Shown one piece after another: positions 59,912-64,000 of a stretch of DNA of 64,000 nucleotides; positions within the stretch are counted from its first letter, which is position 1; every line of letters begins with the position of its first letter. The DNA comes from Rossellomorea aquimaris. GTDB taxonomy: Bacteria; Bacillota; Bacilli; Bacillales; Bacillaceae_B. The stretch spans positions 1,521,001 through 1,585,000 of the forward strand of contig NZ_CP141595.1 of assembly GCF_035590735.1 (NCBI RefSeq), written 5' to 3'. The translations under genes and the position numbers were made by a program. The notes beneath the pieces were generated by a model, which was not told the DNA's origin, did not search any database, and saw only the letters and a list, made by a program, of their open reading frames with translations.

Positions 59912-62512
59912 ATGAATTTTGATAATATGACTCACAGCGTTCAAGAAGGATTGGTTTTGGCGGGAGAGATCACAAAAGAAAGACTACATACAGATATCAC
60001 CCTTCTTCATTTGTGGAAATCACTCCTCAATTCAGAAGACAGTTTTCTCCAAACGATCTATGAACGTGCAGGGGTAGATGCAGAGGACTTAAAGAAATGG
60101 ATTGATGACAAGTTAAACGGTATCCCTTTTGTAGAGGGGGATGGTCTGCAGTATGGACGATTTTTTGCAAGAGATATCCATCAGCTTATTCATGATAGTG
60201 ATTCATTAAAGGCTAAATGGGAAGATGACTATATTTCAATCGAACATCTTGCCATTGGGTTATTCAACCAAAAGAACCATCCGATTACGACATACTTAAC
60301 AAAACATAATGTAACAGAAAAGGAATTAAAGGAGATTATTGCGACTATCAGAGGAGGGAGCAAGGTGACTTCACAGAATCCTGAAGTAAAATATGAGGCG
60401 TTGAAAAGGTATGGAAGGGATCTTGTTGCGGAGGTAAAGTCGGGAAGAATAGATCCAGTCATAGGCAGGGACAGTGAAATCCGCCACGTGGTACGTATCC
60501 TTTCCCGTAAAACAAAAAATAATCCTGTCCTAATAGGAGAGCCTGGAGTAGGTAAGACGGCCATCGTTGAAGGGCTTGCACAGCGGATTGTCAGAAAAGA
60601 TGTCCCGGAAGGCTTGAAGGATAAAACCATCTTCGAATTGGATATGAGCTCTTTAGTTGCAGGTGCCAAGTTCAGGGGTGAGTTTGAGGAACGCTTAAAG
60701 GCTGTTTTACAGGAAGTGAAAAAGAGTGATGGACGCATTCTTCTATTCATTGATGAGCTCCATACGATTGTGGGAGCAGGGAAAACGGAAGGAGCGATGG
60801 ATGCGGGGAATATCTTAAAGCCGATGCTTGCGAGGGGAGAACTTCATTGTATAGGTGCTACCACTCTCAATGAATATCGTAAGTACATTGAAAAGGATCC
60901 CGCTTTGGAAAGACGTTTTCAACAGGTACTCGTTCAGGAACCCAATGTAGAAGATACGATATCTATTCTAAGAGGCTTAAAGGAACGATTTGAAATTCAT
61001 CATGGAGTAAATATTCATGACCGTGCCATCGTAGCAGCCTCAAAACTTTCAGATCGCTATATATCCGACCGTTTCTTGCCGGACAAAGCAATAGACTTAA
61101 TCGACGAGGCATGTGCGATGATCCGGACGGAAATAGACTCAATGCCATCTGAACTGGATGAAGTGACGCGTAAAGTGATGCAGCTCGAAATTGAAGAAGC
61201 TGCTTTAAATAAAGAAAAGGATCCTGCCAGTCTTGAACGCTTGGGTCGAATCCGTGAAGATTTAAGTAATCTGAAGGAAAAAGCGAATACGATGAAGTTA
61301 AAATGGCAGCAGGAGAAAGAAAGCATCGGGATCGTACAGGAGAAGCGGGAAGAACTGGAGAAGCTCAGGCGCTTACTGGAAGAAGCAGAAAGTGATTATG
61401 ATCTGAATAAAGCTGCCGAGCTTCGTCACGGCAGGATTCCCGCTATGGAAAAAGAACTTGTTGCTGTTGAGCAGGAGATGATGAAAGAGCAGGAAGGGCG
61501 CTTGCTGCGTGAAGAAGTAACGGAGGAAGAAGTGGCAAATATTGTAGCAAGATGGACAGGGATTCCGGTCACTAAGCTTGTAGAAGGTGAACGAGAGAAG
61601 CTTTTAAAACTTGATCGCATTCTGCATGAAAGAGTGATTGGGCAGGATGAGGCTGTTCAATTAGTGAGTGACGCTGTTATTCGTGCAAGAGCAGGAATTA
61701 AAGATCCGAATCGTCCAATTGGTTCATTCATTTTCTTGGGGCCAACGGGAGTAGGGAAGACAGAACTTGCGAAGACACTAGCTCACACGTTATTTGATAG
61801 TGAGGATCAGATAATTCGGATTGATATGTCTGAGTATATGGAGAAGCATGCGGTTTCACGCTTGATTGGTGCACCTCCAGGTTATGTTGGTTATGAAGAA
61901 GGCGGTCAGCTGACAGAAGCGATCAGGCGCAAACCGTATTCTGTCATCCTACTTGATGAAATTGAGAAGGCTCATCCAGAAGTATTCAATATTCTTCTGC
62001 AAATGCTCGATGATGGGAGGATAACCGATTCTCAAGGAAGGACCGTTGATTGTAAGAACACGGTGATCATCATGACCTCTAACATCGGATCCTCCCATCT
62101 TCTTGAACGGAATAAGGGTGAAGAGGAAATTGATTTAGAAACAAAGAACCTGGTCATGAGTCAGCTTCGTTCCTCTTTCAGACCCGAGTTCCTTAACCGG
62201 GTCGACGACATTATTCTCTTTAAACCATTGAGCATTGAGAATATAAAAGGGATCATCGATAAGCTGGTGGAAGACTTGCAAAACCGAGTGGAAGAACAGC
62301 ATATATCATTGTCATTAACGGAAAGTGCAAAAGAATTTATGGCACAGGAAGCCTTTGATCCGGTTTATGGTGCACGCCCTTTAAAAAGGTACCTGCAGAG
62401 AGAAATAGAAACCAAACTGGCAAGAGAACTGATAGCAGGAAACATCAGGTCAAACGAAACCATCACCATCGATAGAGGGGAGAATGGTTTATCTATCATT
62501 AAGGATAAATAA
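59912..62512 (+). CDS. clpB: ClpB, ATP-dependent chaperone/disaggregase
   Basis: 866 aa. N-domain (about 1-145), first AAA module (Walker A GEPGVGKT at 209-216, Walker B 'LLFIDELHT'), a coiled-coil M-domain (about 400-520, '[20 protein letters not shown]'), and the second AAA module (GPTGVGKT at 610-617, '[13 protein letters not shown]'). The M-domain and the lack of a ClpP loop (no IGF/IGL motif seen) fit ClpB rather than ClpC. It frees proteins from aggregates with DnaK. It is under CtsR control. The ATG follows GAGGTG. B. subtilis lacks clpB, so this is a feature of other Bacillaceae. Confidence 0.93.
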   Translation: MNFDNMTHSVQEGLVLAGEITKERLHTDITLLHLWKSLLNSEDSFLQTIYERAGVDAEDLKKWIDDKLNGIPFVEGDGLQYGRFFARDIHQLIHDSDSLKAKWEDDYISIEHLAIGLFNQKNHPITTYLTKHNVTEKELKEIIATIRGGSKVTSQNPEVKYEALKRYGRDLVAEVKSGRIDPVIGRDSEIRHVVRILSRKTKNNPVLIGEPGVGKTAIVEGLAQRIVRKDVPEGLKDKTIFELDMSSLVAGAKFRGEFEERLKAVLQEVKKSDGRILLFIDELHTIVGAGKTEGAMDAGNILKPMLARGELHCIGATTLNEYRKYIEKDPALERRFQQVLVQEPNVEDTISILRGLKERFEIHHGVNIHDRAIVAASKLSDRYISDRFLPDKAIDLIDEACAMIRTEIDSMPSELDEVTRKVMQLEIEEAALNKEKDPASLERLGRIREDLSNLKEKANTMKLKWQQEKESIGIVQEKREELEKLRRLLEEAESDYDLNKAAELRHGRIPAMEKELVAVEQEMMKEQEGRLLREEVTEEEVANIVARWTGIPVTKLVEGEREKLLKLDRILHERVIGQDEAVQLVSDAVIRARAGIKDPNRPIGSFIFLGPTGVGKTELAKTLAHTLFDSEDQIIRIDMSEYMEKHAVSRLIGAPPGYVGYEEGGQLTEAIRRKPYSVILLDEIEKAHPEVFNILLQMLDDGRITDSQGRTVDCKNTVIIMTSNIGSSHLLERNKGEEEIDLETKNLVMSQLRSSFRPEFLNRVDDIILFKPLSIENIKGIIDKLVEDLQNRVEEQHISLSLTESAKEFMAQEAFDPVYGARPLKRYLQREIETKLARELIAGNIRSNETITIDRGENGLSIIKDK

Positions 62513-62513
62513 A

Positions 62514-62541
62514 AAAAGCAGCCGGATTTGGCTGCTTTTTT
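62514..62541. terminator. Bidirectional terminator between clpB and yjzD
   Basis: AAAAGCAGCC / GGCTGCTTTT stem with loop GGATTT, flanked by A and T runs. The yjzD stop follows directly at 62541-62543. Confidence 0.9.
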
Positions 62542-62723
62542 TAATGCTTTTCGACTGGCTCGTTTGGTATAACAAGCGTGATAAGGAATACTAGTATCGT
62601 TACACAAACCGATATAATCAATCCTGTTTCAAAGTGAAAAGCAGTTCCATTCATTGAACTTACAACGTAAGTTAACATTTCAGTCAGAGCAAATGCCCAG
62701 AAAAACATCCAGAAAAATCTCAC
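62541..62723 (-). CDS. yjzD: YjzD, DUF2929 membrane protein
   Basis: 60 aa with two membrane helices (about 3-20 and 32-52). It starts at GTG: 'MRFFWMFFWAFALTEMLTYV', a good match to YjzD. 'VISVCVTILVFLITLVIPNEP' forms the second helix (with ..LIISVCVTILV). GAGGTG upstream sets the start. Its place between clpB and yjaU is conserved with B. subtilis (yjzD-yjaU). Function unknown. Confidence 0.88.
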   Translation of the reverse strand: MRFFWMFFWAFALTEMLTYVVSSMNGTAFHFETGLIISVCVTILVFLITLVIPNEPVEKH

Positions 62724-62833
62724 GTCAAGTCACCTCATTCCTATGTAATCAACTAATACATTATTAGAGTGTTCTAACCAATTTCAATCTTTTTTATCTT
62801 ACCACAGCTTTATGAATTAATAAATGACTAATC

Positions 62834-62861
62834 TGTGAAATGTAACCCTTATCATTTCACA
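62834..62861. promoter_or_regulatory. Inverted repeat in the yjzD-yjaU gap
   Basis: TGTGAAATG, 10-bp spacer, CATTTCACA: a perfect 9-bp dyad 135 bp upstream of yjaU. Could be an operator or hairpin. The rest of the gap (62724-62995) shows no gene. Confidence 0.5.
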
Positions 62862-62995
62862 TTAAAAATTTTTTGGGGGTAATATGTATTTTGACTAAAT
62901 TTGCAAATATCAGGGGTTCTTTGGGCTATCTCCCTTACCAATGTTGTCTCCTTACATAAACTATAATGACTTACTATGTAAAAGGAGAAATTCTA

Positions 62996-63739
62996 ATGTA
63001 TCAGCGATTGTTTCAATTAGAGCAAGAGTGGTGCATGATTCATTATCCTGAACGCCCAAATGGATTCGCTGTAATGGTAATAGGAGATTCCCATCACTAT
63101 GTAGACGATAAGAGCAGCTTTTGGGTTCAACATGAGGCACGTTACAAGTGGATTCAAGAACTGACCGCCAAAGGATACATTGTGTATTATAGTAATCTTT
63201 ACGGAGCGAATTGGGGTAGCAATCAAGCCGTGCAGTTAGCCAAACGACTTTATCAGCATGTAAAACGAAATGAAATCATTAATGGAAAGATTCATATATT
63301 GGCAGAAGGCATGGGGGCTTTGGTATTGAAGAACCTCTATCCGAAAATGGAGCAGGATATTAGAAGTGCTGTTATGCTTGCGCCTTGCGTGTCTTTATAT
63401 GATCATCTCGAACAAGAGAAGGAACAGAAATTCTTTTATAAAAAGGTAATAAAAGAACTTGCACACACGTTTCGATTGAAAGAGGAGGAGTGCGAATCCT
63501 TCATTTCTCAACAATCGAAGGACTACGAAGTATTTAAAAACATCTCGATTCCCCTTTACATTGTTCAATCAACGACTCTTAATCGTTATAAAAACCAATT
63601 TACTCTCATAAAAGATATATATACGGAGCGTTTAGAAAAAGGTACATCAACCGATTTATTCTTTGTACTCCCTGAAAAACGTGCTTCTCTGGGAAGGAAG
63701 TTTGCTTCATATTTTTCTTTACATGAGAAAGAGTTATAA
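62996..63739 (+). CDS. yjaU: YjaU-like alpha/beta-hydrolase-fold protein
   Basis: 247 aa. The fold resembles alpha/beta hydrolases: 'MVIGDSHHYVDDKSSFWVQHE' near the start and the nucleophile elbow region 'IHILAEGMGALVLKNLYP' near residue 103. The elbow reads AEGMG instead of GxSxG, so the usual catalytic serine is missing and it may be an inactive or different enzyme. It starts at ATG 62996 after GGAG. It leads the yjaU-yjaV group, which in B. subtilis precedes med and comZ. Confidence 0.8.
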   Translation: MYQRLFQLEQEWCMIHYPERPNGFAVMVIGDSHHYVDDKSSFWVQHEARYKWIQELTAKGYIVYYSNLYGANWGSNQAVQLAKRLYQHVKRNEIINGKIHILAEGMGALVLKNLYPKMEQDIRSAVMLAPCVSLYDHLEQEKEQKFFYKKVIKELAHTFRLKEEECESFISQQSKDYEVFKNISIPLYIVQSTTLNRYKNQFTLIKDIYTERLEKGTSTDLFFVLPEKRASLGRKFASYFSLHEKEL

Positions 63740-63761
63740 CAAACACATTGGAGTGATTGAC

Positions 63762-64000
63762 TTGAATCATGCATTCGTTTTTGCCGCTCAACAGTTTTTG
63801 GGATTTGAGCTTTGTGATGCGCTTCTTGAGAGTGGATGGACCGTAACGGCAGTGGATGAAAATAAAAAAACAGAGGATAAGTGGTTAGGAATTGGGAGGA
63901 ACTCAAACATTCAATATGTTCCTTATGGAGACTGGGATAAGGAAATACAATCAGGATGCAGCGTGTTCCTTCCATACTATGATCAGGTGAGAGAGAATAA
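63762..64000 (+). CDS. yjaV: YjaV-like protein, N-terminal part
   Basis: 79 codons to the window edge, open at the right. It starts at TTG 63762 with TTGGAGTG eight bases upstream. 'HAFVFAAQQFLGFELCDALL' looks like the start of an NAD-binding fold, with a degenerate G-x-x-G. It matches YjaV by position. The rest lies outside the window, so function is not shown. Confidence 0.7.
   Translation, partial: MNHAFVFAAQQFLGFELCDALLESGWTVTAVDENKKTEDKWLGIGRNSNIQYVPYGDWDKEIQSGCSVFLPYYDQVREN

Overview
The window is a stretch of the chromosome of an endospore-forming, naturally-competent-type member of the Bacillaceae (Bacillus or a close relative such as the marine, pigmented Bacillus lineages). The case rests on gene content and order. 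A complete gerP spore-coat operon with sigma-K-type promoters, comK, addBA, asnO, DegV/YitT, yjzC/yjzD and Firmicute control sites (CodY, LexA, PhoP, CtsR, TnrA and LacI/CcpA-like) lie in an order that largely follows the yhf-yhj-add-gerP-yis-yit-yja arc of B. subtilis. The window contains no phage, insertion sequence, tRNA, rRNA or CRISPR array. It is core genome with a few inserted accessory modules.

Layout. 1-5400: tail of an AEC exporter, a YeeE/YedE transporter, an XRE-cupin regulator divergent from the azlCD exporter, an M48 membrane protease and a small unknown membrane protein. 5400-13300: DUF421, an IDEAL-domain protein, comK, the LexA-boxed yhjD, an S9 peptidase, yhjE-sip and a membrane HD-GYP protein. 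13500-16650: a secreted nuclease behind apparent PhoP boxes, a GNAT acetyltransferase and an MFS transporter. 16800-24500: addB-addA and hlpB, with no sbcDC between them. 24500-31800: gerPABCDEF, DUF418, yisK, yisL, yisN and asnO. 32100-36100: a three-gene C30 carotenoid operon (two desaturase/oxidase-type enzymes plus a CrtM/YisP-like synthase). 36100-39900: glnK-amtB behind a TnrA box, and a MATE exporter. 40000-48400: a maltodextrin module (cytoplasmic neopullulanase, ABC importer, membrane-anchored alpha-amylase, MalR-like repressor). 48400-57300: SDR oxidoreductase, CoA-disulfide reductase, YajQ, DegV, YitT, a secreted BsuPI-domain protein, small proteins, YitU, YitV and YitW. 57300-64000: a repeat cluster, an Fnr with Fe-S cysteines, UppP, YjzC, CtsR-controlled ClpB, YjzD, YjaU and the start of YjaV.

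How the genes work together. The maltodextrin genes form a full route: outer-surface hydrolysis by the anchored amylase, import by the binding protein and two permeases, and cytosolic cleavage by the neopullulanase. Their divergent promoter region carries several LacI/CcpA-type operators. GlnK-AmtB take up and sense ammonium under TnrA. ComK and AddAB belong to competence and recombination.

The clearest unexplained material is intergenic. (1) Arrays of short units phased at 20-21 bp occur in at least three gene-free stretches. (2) A perfectly duplicated 126-bp hairpin-forming repeat lies at 57261-57512. (3) A roughly 320-bp structured element bounded by inverted repeats lies at 38157-38475. 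(4) A multi-stem potential RNA lies between yjzC and clpB. No protein-coding cluster looked like a wholly new system.
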